From Pseudomonas sp. TH43 (GTDB lineage: Bacteria; Pseudomonadota; Gammaproteobacteria; Pseudomonadales; Pseudomonadaceae), in assembly GCF_016650635.1 (NCBI RefSeq), contig NZ_JAEKFI010000003.1, positions 62,001-126,000 on the forward strand: DNA of 64,000 bases. The letters run 5' to 3'. Positions 26,864 to 34,797 of this stretch are shown here, piece after piece (position 1 is the stretch's first letter; each line of letters starts with the position of its first letter). A program made the position numbers and the translations under genes. Under the pieces are notes generated by a model. The model was not told the DNA's origin. It was given only the letters and a program-made list of their open reading frames with translations, and made no database searches.

Positions 26864-27730
26864 TCAGCCGTGCATCCGGCCAAAGCGTCCGGACTGGAAG
26901 TCGGCGAACGCCTGGTGGATTTCCTGCTCGGTGTTCATCACGAACGGCCCGTGACCGACAATCGGTTCGTCGATCGGCTCGCCACTGAGCAGCAGCACCA
27001 CCGCTTCCTGACTGGCTTCGAGGGTGAGTTGCCGACCATCACGTTCGAACAACGCCAGTTGCCCTTGCTCCGCCGATTCCTTTCCATTGATCTGCACCGA
27101 GCCCTTGAGCACCACCAGTGCAGTATTGCGCCCCTCGTGCAAATCCAGCGTCAGCAGCTTGCCGGCGTTCAGACGCAAATCCCACACATCGATTGGCGTG
27201 AAGGTGCGCGACGGACCGGTGTGGCCATCGAACTCACCGGCGATCAAACGCAGGCTGCCGGCGTTGTCCTTGAGCGCAATGCTCGGAATGTCGCCATCGA
27301 GGATCGTCTGGTAGCCCGGCGCGGCCATTTTGTCCTTGGCCGGCAGATTGACCCACAACTGAACCATTTCCAGATTGCCGCCGGTTCGGGCGAAGTTTTC
27401 CGAATGGAATTCTTCATGGAGAATTCCCGAAGCCGCGGTCATCCACTGCACATCGCCCGGGCCGATGGTGCCGCCACTGCCGGTCGAGTCGCGGTGCTGC
27501 ACCTCGCCGTCGTAAACGATCGTCACGGTTTCGAAACCACGGTGCGGATGCTGACCCACGCCACGCCGTTCGGTGGTCGGGGTGAATTGAGCCGGGCCGG
27601 CATGATCGAGCAACAGGAACGGGCTGATGTGCTGGCCCAGGTTATCGTAGGAAAACAGCGTGCGAACCGGGAAACCATCGCCGACCCAATGGCCCCGTGG
27701 GCTGGTGTAGATACCGATGATGTTTTTCAT
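26864..27730 (-). CDS. Pirin-family bicupin protein
   Basis: The 288-residue cupin has the pirin metal-site signature with HPHRGFETVTIVYDGEVQHRD (cut here at 21 by a natural break: HPHRGFETV then the H of QHRD), WMTAASGILHEE and a second cupin in the C-terminal half. Pirins are iron-binding and some oxidise quercetin. I start at 27730, which has GGAG seven bases upstream; a TTG four codons earlier overlaps that ribosome site. Confidence 0.87.
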   Translation of the reverse strand: MKNIIGIYTSPRGHWVGDGFPVRTLFSYDNLGQHISPFLLLDHAGPAQFTPTTERRGVGQHPHRGFETVTIVYDGEVQHRDSTGSGGTIGPGDVQWMTAASGILHEEFHSENFARTGGNLEMVQLWVNLPAKDKMAAPGYQTILDGDIPSIALKDNAGSLRLIAGEFDGHTGPSRTFTPIDVWDLRLNAGKLLTLDLHEGRNTALVVLKGSVQINGKESAEQGQLALFERDGRQLTLEASQEAVVLLLSGEPIDEPIVGHGPFVMNTEQEIHQAFADFQSGRFGRMHG

Positions 27731-27971
27731 GGTTGTCTCCAATGGGGTAAGTGACGCGATGGATTAAGCATAAATCCACAACCATTAATGCACTAGACCG
27801 CAAAAATCGCCCTCAGCGTTCCATGAGGAGAACAGTTAGCCACGATCCTGTTCTCAGTTCCGCAAAGATTCGTGACCTGCGGGCAAAGGTGCTTTGTCCC
27901 ACCGACGGTTTTTCTCATGGATGCAGAGGCGGATACTCCTGCCCATTCCCACTGCAACCCTGGAGTCCACA

Positions 27972-28775
27972 ATGTCTGTTCCCGCCTTCGGCCTCGGTAC
28001 CTTTCGCCTGCAAGGCCAGGTCGTCATTGACTCGGTGAGCACCGCCCTCGAACTCGGCTACCGGGTCATCGACACCGCACAGATCTACGAAAACGAAGCC
28101 GACGTCGGCCAGGCCATCGCCGCCAGCGGCATCCCGCGCGAAGAGTTGTTTATCACCAGCAAGATCTGGGTGGCCAACTTCGCCAGGGATCGTCTGATCG
28201 ACAGCCTCAAAGAGAGTCTGCAAAAACTGCAAACCGACTACCTCGACCTGACGTTGATCCACTGGCCATCGCCGGACGATCAAGTACCGGTCGAAGAGTT
28301 CATGGGAGCGCTGCTGGAAGCCAAGCGCCAAGGTCTGACCCGGCAGATCGGCGTGTCCAACTTCACCATCGACCTGATGAAACAGGCCATCGCAGCCGTC
28401 GGCGCCGATAACATCGCGACCAACCAGATCGAGCTGCACCCGTACCTGCAAAACCGTCAGGTGGCCGAGTTCGCCCACAGCCAGGGTATTCAGATCACGT
28501 CGTACATGACCCTTGCTTACGGCGAAGTGCTGAAGGACCCGTTGATCAAACAAATCGCCGAACGCCTGCACGCTACTCCGGCACAGGTTACCCTCGCCTG
28601 GGCGATGCAATCGGGCTACGCGGTGATCCCTTCTTCAACCAGGCGCGCCAACCTGCAAAGCAACCTCGGCGCCAGCGCACTGACATTGAGTGACGCTGAC
28701 ATGGCACTGATTGCTTCGCTTGAGCGCGGCCATCGTCTGACCAGCCCGAAAGGCATCGCACCGCACTGGGATTGA
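27972..28775 (+). CDS. dkgB: 2,5-diketo-D-gluconate reductase B (aldo-keto reductase)
   Basis: The 267-residue aldo-keto reductase is very close to E. coli DkgB as I remember it: [11 protein letters not shown] start, Asp-Tyr-Lys-His tetrad in [14 protein letters not shown] and LIHWPSP, and NADPH-binding [10 protein letters not shown] at the C-terminus. It reduces 2,5-diketo-gluconate and methylglyoxal-type carbonyls with NADPH. I start at MSVPAFGLG (27972). The nearest gene on either side is unrelated. Confidence 0.92.
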   Translation: MSVPAFGLGTFRLQGQVVIDSVSTALELGYRVIDTAQIYENEADVGQAIAASGIPREELFITSKIWVANFARDRLIDSLKESLQKLQTDYLDLTLIHWPSPDDQVPVEEFMGALLEAKRQGLTRQIGVSNFTIDLMKQAIAAVGADNIATNQIELHPYLQNRQVAEFAHSQGIQITSYMTLAYGEVLKDPLIKQIAERLHATPAQVTLAWAMQSGYAVIPSSTRRANLQSNLGASALTLSDADMALIASLERGHRLTSPKGIAPHWD

Positions 28776-28779
28776 TTGT

Positions 28780-31700
28780 TCAGGCCTGAAGACGTTGCGC
28801 GAGACCCTGCATGGCCTCGCGCAATGCATCGACGCTCATGACCAGCGCGACACCTTCATCATCCCGGCAAGCCTGTTCGAGGTCGGCGCACGCAGACACT
28901 ACCCGTGCCGCGCCGACCATTTGTGCACCGCCCTTGATGTGATGGGCCAGATCGCGTAACCCACCGCAGTCGGGTGCCTGGCGCAATTCGTCGAGCCTGC
29001 GCAGATCAACGTACAGGCTGCGCAAGACCTCCGTACGCAACTGGTCGATCATCGCCCGGTCATCTCCGGCCAATTGCTCCAGCGCACTCAGATCCAGATC
29101 CTTCAGGGCTGTGACGCAAAGTTCTCCCACCTCGTTATCGACCGGGTTGGCGCGGCTCAACGCCTGACTCAAATCCTCCAGACGGATTGGCTTGAACAGA
29201 CAATCGTCCATGCCCGCCGCCAGGCAGCGAACCCTCTCCTCGACCATTGCATTGGCAGTGAAGCCGAGAATCAGACACGGTGCAGATCCCGCTTGCGCCT
29301 CCATCCGCCGAATCTCCTGCGCCAGCTCATAGCCATTGCGGCGCGGCATATTGCAGTCAGTGATCAGCACATCAAACGGTTGCTCGCGCCACAAGGCCAG
29401 ACCCTGTTCACCGTCCTCAGTGTCGACCGTGCGATGACCCAGTTCACTCAGTTGCCAACCCAACAGCAAACGGTTCACCGGTTGATCATCCACCACCAGA
29501 ATGCGCAGCGCCCGCCTCGGCAGGCTGACTTGTGGTACCAGGGCAGCGTTGCGGACACGTGCCTCCAGCATGGGCATTTCGAGCGACACGAAAACGCGTG
29601 TACCAAGCCCAGGCTTGCTGTCCAGCCGCAGCTCGCCGCCCATCATTTCGCACAGACTGCGGCTGATCACCAGACCCAGCCCGGAGCCACTGCGAGCAAC
29701 TTGCGAATGGCCGCCGGCCTGCACAAACGGGCTGAACAAGCGCTGTTGGTCTTGTGCACTGATGCCAATGCCGCTGTCCTCGATAACCACACTGACGGCC
29801 AGTTGCGCGGTCTCGGTGGTGCTCACCCGCAGTTGCAGGCTTACCTCTCCGGTTTCAGTGAACTTGATCGCATTGCTCAACAGATTGGACAGCACCTGCT
29901 TGAACCGGGTCGGATCGATCAGTACATCGACATCACTGCGGGCATCCAGCTCAATGTGCCAGTGCAGCCGCTTTTGCCGCGCCAGCCCCTCGAACACCCG
30001 GCATATCGACAACACCTGATCGTGCAGATTGGCCCGTTCCGGCACGAGAGACAGATGCCCTGATTCGATGCGCACGATATCGAGGATGTCGCCGATCAAC
30101 GCCAGCAATTGTTCCCCGGCACTGGCGGCGATCTGAATGGCCAGGCGATCGGTCACGCCCTCGTCCGCGCGCTTCATTGCCAGTTGGAGCATGCCGAGCA
30201 AGGCGTTCATCGGCGTGCGCAGCTCATGGCTCATGATGGCCAGAAAGTTGGTTTTGGCGCGACTGGCATCGTCGGCGGCGTCCTTGGCTTGTTGCAATTG
30301 ACGCAACCACTGTTGACGCTGGCGGATCTGCCGACGCTGAAAACCGATCAGGCCCAGCGCCAGCAACAGCAAGCATGCAGCACCGGCAAAGCCCTGCAGA
30401 ATTTCCCGGCGATGGCGCTGCCAGTAGCTGTCATCGACCGCCACATCATGGGTCCAGCGTGCGACCAGCTCGTCCATTTCCTTTGGGCCAATACTCAACA
30501 GCGCCTTGTTCAGGATCGAGGTCAGTTCCGGCGCCTGCGGTGAAGTAGCCAACACGATTCTGGCCGGTTGATCACCCACGGTAGTGGCGATAAGCAAATG
30601 TTCGCGGTACTGACGGGCAATCAGATAACGCGCGCCAACCAGCGAACTCAAAGCCGCCTCAGCCTGGCCATTGACGACCATTTTCATGCCCATCGCCGGG
30701 CTTTTCACTTCGATCAGCCGGACCTGCGGCGCATGCTCGGCGAGATAAGCGCGCAGCGGATGCGCGCGATAGATCGCCAGACGCTTGCCGGCCAGTTCGT
30801 CGAGATTGCTCGGGCTGCCAGCCGTCGTCGCCTTGACGATTACAAACGGGTTGATCAAGTAGGCCCGCGTAAAATGCAGCTCGTTTTCAAGCTCATTGCT
30901 GGGCGTGATAACCGGCAAAACATCCAGTTCACCCGCCGTGAGCTGTTCGATCTGCCGGCTCAGCGAGTTTCCGCGAATGATGTCGAAGGTCATCCCGCTG
31001 CGCTGGCTGATCAGGTTCAGCAATTGCGCCGCAAGCCCAGTGAGCCGGCCGTCGGCATCAAAAAACGACAATGGAGCGAAATCTTCATTGGCCCCTACTC
31101 GCACTCGCGGATGGCTATCCAGCCAGCGCTGCTCCCCCTCACTGAGTTGCACCCGCGAATGCTCGGCCATGTCGGCCCGTCCGGCGCTCCAGCGTTGCTC
31201 GATGATTTGCCGCTGATCCATCGGGATGCTGACCAGCGCCTTGTCGATGATCCGTTTCAATCGCACATCGGCGCGGCGCAAGGCAAATCCGAACGGATTG
31301 GCGTCAAGCCCCGAAGGCCCGGCCAATAACACATCGTTGCGGTAATTGATGTTGATCTGATGGCTGGCGCTGATGAGGCTGCCCAAGTAGACATCAACCC
31401 CGCCGAACGCCACGGCGCCGAGTGCATCCATGTCCGAGGGGTAGCGTTGAATGACGGTCTGCGGATAAAAAGCCTGCACCGTCCGTAAAGGCAAGTAGTC
31501 CTCGGCCATCGCCAGACGCTTGCCGGCCAGATCGGTCAAAGGGGCTTCACCCACACGCGTCACCAGCATCGGTTGATCCTCGGCGTAGGCACGCGACAGC
31601 ATCAACTCCGGGTCTGCGAGCTCGAAATTGTTCGAGGTGGCGAGTACATCAAGTTCGCCGCGCTTGAGTGCGGCAATGGCCGCCGCACGGTCGCTGTAGC

Positions 31701-31998
31701 GCAACACCTCGACCCGGACACCGAGCAGTTGCGCGAGCAGATCGGCATAGTCGGCGCTGAGCCCTTCGAGTTGATGCTGATTGCGCGTCAGTTCAAATGG
31801 CGGGTAATCCGTCCCGGAAACGCCCATGCGCAGTACGGGATGCATGCGCAACCAGTAACGATCCGCGCCGTCGAGCCGCAGCTGGACATTTTCCAGAGGC
31901 GTGCGGGTCAGAATTTCCAGGGTTTTCGGTGTTTCACCTGCGGTCGCCGTCAGTCCGCAAGTCGCCAACAGGATGAGAGCCCAGCGCCAAAACCCCAT
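28780..31998 (-). CDS. BvgS/EvgS-like hybrid sensor histidine kinase
   Basis: The 1072-residue kinase has a signal/anchor, two periplasmic solute-binding (Venus flytrap) domains (about residues 50-275 and 290-520), and a membrane helix (about 535-557). The histidine kinase follows, with the phospho-His in MSHELRTPMNALLG near 591 and an HATPase with SGLGLVIS. A receiver has Asp in LITDCNMP near 880, and a C-terminal Hpt has its His in AHHIKGGAQ near 1016. It should sense a periplasmic ligand and pass phosphate His-Asp-His-Asp to the LuxR-type regulator encoded 10 bases upstream of its start. This is the BvgAS/EvgAS layout. The ligand is unknown. Confidence 0.92.
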   Translation of the reverse strand: MGFWRWALILLATCGLTATAGETPKTLEILTRTPLENVQLRLDGADRYWLRMHPVLRMGVSGTDYPPFELTRNQHQLEGLSADYADLLAQLLGVRVEVLRYSDRAAAIAALKRGELDVLATSNNFELADPELMLSRAYAEDQPMLVTRVGEAPLTDLAGKRLAMAEDYLPLRTVQAFYPQTVIQRYPSDMDALGAVAFGGVDVYLGSLISASHQININYRNDVLLAGPSGLDANPFGFALRRADVRLKRIIDKALVSIPMDQRQIIEQRWSAGRADMAEHSRVQLSEGEQRWLDSHPRVRVGANEDFAPLSFFDADGRLTGLAAQLLNLISQRSGMTFDIIRGNSLSRQIEQLTAGELDVLPVITPSNELENELHFTRAYLINPFVIVKATTAGSPSNLDELAGKRLAIYRAHPLRAYLAEHAPQVRLIEVKSPAMGMKMVVNGQAEAALSSLVGARYLIARQYREHLLIATTVGDQPARIVLATSPQAPELTSILNKALLSIGPKEMDELVARWTHDVAVDDSYWQRHRREILQGFAGAACLLLLALGLIGFQRRQIRQRQQWLRQLQQAKDAADDASRAKTNFLAIMSHELRTPMNALLGMLQLAMKRADEGVTDRLAIQIAASAGEQLLALIGDILDIVRIESGHLSLVPERANLHDQVLSICRVFEGLARQKRLHWHIELDARSDVDVLIDPTRFKQVLSNLLSNAIKFTETGEVSLQLRVSTTETAQLAVSVVIEDSGIGISAQDQQRLFSPFVQAGGHSQVARSGSGLGLVISRSLCEMMGGELRLDSKPGLGTRVFVSLEMPMLEARVRNAALVPQVSLPRRALRILVVDDQPVNRLLLGWQLSELGHRTVDTEDGEQGLALWREQPFDVLITDCNMPRRNGYELAQEIRRMEAQAGSAPCLILGFTANAMVEERVRCLAAGMDDCLFKPIRLEDLSQALSRANPVDNEVGELCVTALKDLDLSALEQLAGDDRAMIDQLRTEVLRSLYVDLRRLDELRQAPDCGGLRDLAHHIKGGAQMVGAARVVSACADLEQACRDDEGVALVMSVDALREAMQGLAQRLQA

Positions 31999-32008
31999 GC
32001 CCGGCCTC

Positions 32009-32635
32009 TCAGATCAAGTGATTGCGGACGACAAAATCACGCAAGTGAACGGCGGAACTGACGCCAAGTTTGATCATCAGGCGGGATTTGTACGTACTGA
32101 CGGTCTTGTGACTGAGGTGCATCTCTTCGGCGATGGACTTGTTGGATTTACCGGATGCCAGTTGCACAAGGATCTTCAACTCTTGATTGGAGAGCAGGTC
32201 GATCAGTTGCTTTTCCGTGGCCAGCAGCCCGCTCAATAAATTTGAATTATTGGGCAGTGCGGTGAAGTAGGTGTAACCAGACATCAACGCCTGAATTGCC
32301 TGGTGCAATTGCTGCAAATCATTGGTTTTTTGCACGAACGCCATGGCACCGGCGCGCAAACAACGCTCTTGGTAGAACACTGCTTCGCATGAGGTAAAGA
32401 CCAGTATCGGGCAAACAAAATCGTTGGCTTTGATCCGTTCAATAACATCGAGCCCGTCGAGAGAGAAAAGCTTCAGATCAAGCACTACCAGTTGCGGTTG
32501 GTGCTCGCGGAGCAATTGCAAGACTTCTCTACCGCTGGATGCCTCGTAGATCTCACTGAAGCGCTCCGCTTCCAACACGAGTCTGACGGCGGCGCGCACC
32601 ACCGGATGATCGTCGACGATCAGCGCTGACTTCAT
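32009..32635 (-). CDS. LuxR/NarL-family response regulator (BvgA/EvgA-like)
   Basis: The 208-residue regulator has an intact receiver: acidic pair in IVDDHPVV, phosphoacceptor Asp in VVLDLKLFSLDGL (about residue 54), Lys in FVQKTN. A C-terminal LuxR helix-turn-helix (LSNQELKILVQLASGKSNKSI) follows. I start at ATG 32635, which has GGGAG five bases upstream; GTG two codons earlier overlaps that site. It is the likely final acceptor of the adjacent hybrid kinase. Confidence 0.9.
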   Translation of the reverse strand: MKSALIVDDHPVVRAAVRLVLEAERFSEIYEASSGREVLQLLREHQPQLVVLDLKLFSLDGLDVIERIKANDFVCPILVFTSCEAVFYQERCLRAGAMAFVQKTNDLQQLHQAIQALMSGYTYFTALPNNSNLLSGLLATEKQLIDLLSNQELKILVQLASGKSNKSIAEEMHLSHKTVSTYKSRLMIKLGVSSAVHLRDFVVRNHLI

Positions 32636-32758
32636 GAACACTCCCTGTACGAAGACGTGACGATGGCGCTCTGTCCACTCGTCACCGACACAGTGACTGT
32701 TGCACGGACGTCGACACGAATCTACCTGTCAGATCTGACAGTTGTCAGCGTCACGAAC

Positions 32759-33199
32759 TTATGCAGAGGCTCGCCGTGGCGCTGCTGATTCTGGCCTCCA
32801 GGCCAACTGTGCTGGTTCGGCGCAGAGATCGACCTGCGCCATCAGGGATTTGATCGTCTGTACATCGGGCAACGCGGCATGGGTGATTTGCAGGTTCTCC
32901 TGGGCAAACCCCGGATCAGCCTGCAACGTTGCCGAAGGATCGTTGTAGATCAGGGCATGACGCACCTGCGGGTTATCGAGGAAGAACGCCGGCAGATCCA
33001 GCGAGCCCGCGGCCAGTTCAGCGTTGATGACCACCACGTCGAACGGTTCACAGCCGTACTCCACCAGTGTCAATAACTCGAGGAGGCTTTGCACGGGCGC
33101 AATCCGGTAGTACTCAAGGGCATTGAATGAACGTTCGATTTTCATCCGGTTGAAATGCTGCGCGTCAGCGATCAGGACACGCAGGGTTTTATTGATCAT
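32759..33199 (-). CDS. Degenerate receiver-domain protein (pseudo-receiver) 1
   Basis: The 146-residue protein has the length and strand pattern of a stand-alone receiver domain, but the key residues are altered. The acidic pair is IADAQ instead of VDD, the phosphoacceptor position reads VVINAEL with Asn in place of Asp, and the switch Lys region is IYNDPS. It therefore cannot be phosphorylated in the normal way. It lies directly upstream of the LuxR-type regulator on the same strand and has a paralogue 89 bases upstream. I infer a role in modulating the neighbouring phosphorelay by protein contact; this is unproven. Confidence 0.7.
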   Translation of the reverse strand: MINKTLRVLIADAQHFNRMKIERSFNALEYYRIAPVQSLLELLTLVEYGCEPFDVVVINAELAAGSLDLPAFFLDNPQVRHALIYNDPSATLQADPGFAQENLQITHAALPDVQTIKSLMAQVDLCAEPAQLAWRPESAAPRRASA

Positions 33200-33287
33200 G
33201 GTCGATCTCCTGGCCGTTTCAAGAGGCCGAAAGGCTACGCAACAGCCACGCTGCTTTATGTAGGAAGTTTCTGAATTATCGGGTCAT

Positions 33288-33728
33288 TCATCCGCATTCA
33301 GCGTTTCGGGAAATGCCCGCACATTTAGAGGCAACCTTCTGAATATTGAGCTGATCCAGCAAAGGCCCGAGCGTCTGGCGATCTGGCGTGTGAACCAGGC
33401 TCAACTGGCGCCGATGATTGGCATAAATCATCTCGGCCCGCGGCTGGCCACGCCGTGTGTCGTAAATCACGCCGTGGCGAATTTGTGAATTGCTCTGAAA
33501 GAACCGCACCGGATCAACTCCCGCAGAGGCCAGCAGTTCGCCGTTGATGAGCAGCAGATCAAACTGCTCGAAGGGCTCGTACGAGTAATGGGTCAGGCTC
33601 AGAAGTTCGCGAAACGAACAGACGCCCGTAAGCGCACGGCAACCCAGCTCGTTGAGGGTTTTGCCGATTCGGGTTTGCAGCAAAGGCTGCTCTTCGACGA
33701 TCAATATTCGCCAGCATTTGTAGGACAT
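33288..33728 (-). CDS. Degenerate receiver-domain protein (pseudo-receiver) 2
   Basis: Also 146 residues and clearly related to the next gene: both share ...FRELLSLTHYSYEPF / LLELLTLVEYGCEPF, ...INGELLA / INAELAA and ...SQIRHGVIYD / PQVRHALIYN. Here the acidic pair is VEEQ and the phosphoacceptor site is again Asn (LLINGEL). The first gene of the same-strand run, it is followed by pseudo-receiver 1, the regulator and the kinase. Confidence 0.7.
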   Translation of the reverse strand: MSYKCWRILIVEEQPLLQTRIGKTLNELGCRALTGVCSFRELLSLTHYSYEPFEQFDLLLINGELLASAGVDPVRFFQSNSQIRHGVIYDTRRGQPRAEMIYANHRRQLSLVHTPDRQTLGPLLDQLNIQKVASKCAGISRNAECG

Positions 33729-33852
33729 AGGTTTCGACGGTTTAGAGAAAAATTACTGATCACAGTGCGAAACCACACACTAGGCAAAAAGGCCCGCGAG
33801 TCATGTAGGACAAGTCTGAAAAATAGCGAGATCAATCTTTAAACATCACAAT

Positions 33853-33889
33853 AAAAAGCCACGCAGGATCAACCGACGTGGCTTTTTTA
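33853..33889. terminator. Terminator hairpin downstream of mgtC
   Basis: Arms AAAAGCCACG and CGTGGCTTTT flank a 13-base loop, with T runs on both strands. It ends mgtC transcripts on the minus strand. Confidence 0.82.
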
Positions 33890-33947
33890 TTTATCAGAGG
33901 CGTGCCACACCGAACGGTTGTTCAGTGCCATTGGCTTGGGATTGCGC

Positions 33948-34664
33948 TTATTCGGTAGTACTCGGACTCCAGAACGCCTGCACCACCAGCGCCGAGGTAG
34001 AGATTCGTGCGACCAGTGCATCCAGCTCGTCGCCATCGACCGAGGTGGTCGCCAAGGTGGCTTCGATTTCGATTTCATCGGCACCGAAGGCATGCACGTC
34101 AACGTCGCTGGCCGGGTAGTTGCTGCGTTCAAGCTCGGCTTCGAGCAAGGCGAACACGGCTTTCTGCTGCGAGCGCCGGGCGATGACATAAACGATGTTG
34201 GTAACTTCCGCCGAGACCACGTCCAGTGGCTGACGGTTGATGTTGTTGACGATGGGCCGCAGCAAGGTGTTGGCGGCGAGGATGAACAGCGTGCCGAGCA
34301 CGGCTTCGGCGAGCAGATCGGCACCGGCGCAGGCGCCGACTGCGGCAGAAGTCCAGAGGGTCGCGGCGGTGTTGAGGCCACGCACGTTGCCTTCTTCGCG
34401 CATGATCACCCCTGCACCGAGAAACCCGATACCGGAGACCACGTAAGCGACCACACGCACCGCGCCTTCAGCGCCGGCGAGACGGTTGGCCATGTCGACG
34501 AAAATCGCCGCACCGACCGCGACCAGCACATTGGTGCGCAGGCCGGCGGTGCGTTGCCGGTACTGACGCTCGAAGCCGATCAGACCGCCGAGGATGAACG
34601 CGGCGCTGAGGCTGACGAGGGTGTCGAGCAGCGAATCGAGATTGAGGTTGTTGATGGCTTGCAT
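33948..34664 (-). CDS. mgtC: MgtC/SapB-family membrane protein
   Basis: The 238-residue protein has four or five membrane segments in its first half, with the family motifs GGLIGFERQYRQRTAGLRT, VVSGIGFLGAGVIM and GLNTAATLW, and a C-terminal ACT-like soluble domain. MgtC proteins support survival in low magnesium and modulate the ATP synthase in Salmonella. I start at 34664 with GGGAG six bases upstream. The magnesium ATPase gene lies 133 bases upstream on the same strand, an arrangement seen in mgtCB operons, with a long palindrome between. Confidence 0.9.
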   Translation of the reverse strand: MQAINNLNLDSLLDTLVSLSAAFILGGLIGFERQYRQRTAGLRTNVLVAVGAAIFVDMANRLAGAEGAVRVVAYVVSGIGFLGAGVIMREEGNVRGLNTAATLWTSAAVGACAGADLLAEAVLGTLFILAANTLLRPIVNNINRQPLDVVSAEVTNIVYVIARRSQQKAVFALLEAELERSNYPASDVDVHAFGADEIEIEATLATTSVDGDELDALVARISTSALVVQAFWSPSTTE

Positions 34665-34690
34665 CGTCATCTCCCTGAATACATACAAAT

Positions 34691-34783
34691 CCCCTGTAGG
34701 AGCTGCCGAAGGCTGCGATCTTTTGATCCTGTCTTTTAAAAACAAAATCAAAAGATCGCAGCCTTCGGCAGCTCCTACAGGGG
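34691..34783. repeat. Long perfect inverted repeat between mgtA and mgtC
   Basis: Two perfect 37-base arms (34691-34727 and 34747-34783) enclose a 19-base loop. It is the CTGCGATCTTTTGAT class and the most perfect copy in the window. It could end or process an mgtA-mgtC transcript. Confidence 0.92.
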
Positions 34784-34797
34784 GAGCAATCCTGCGG

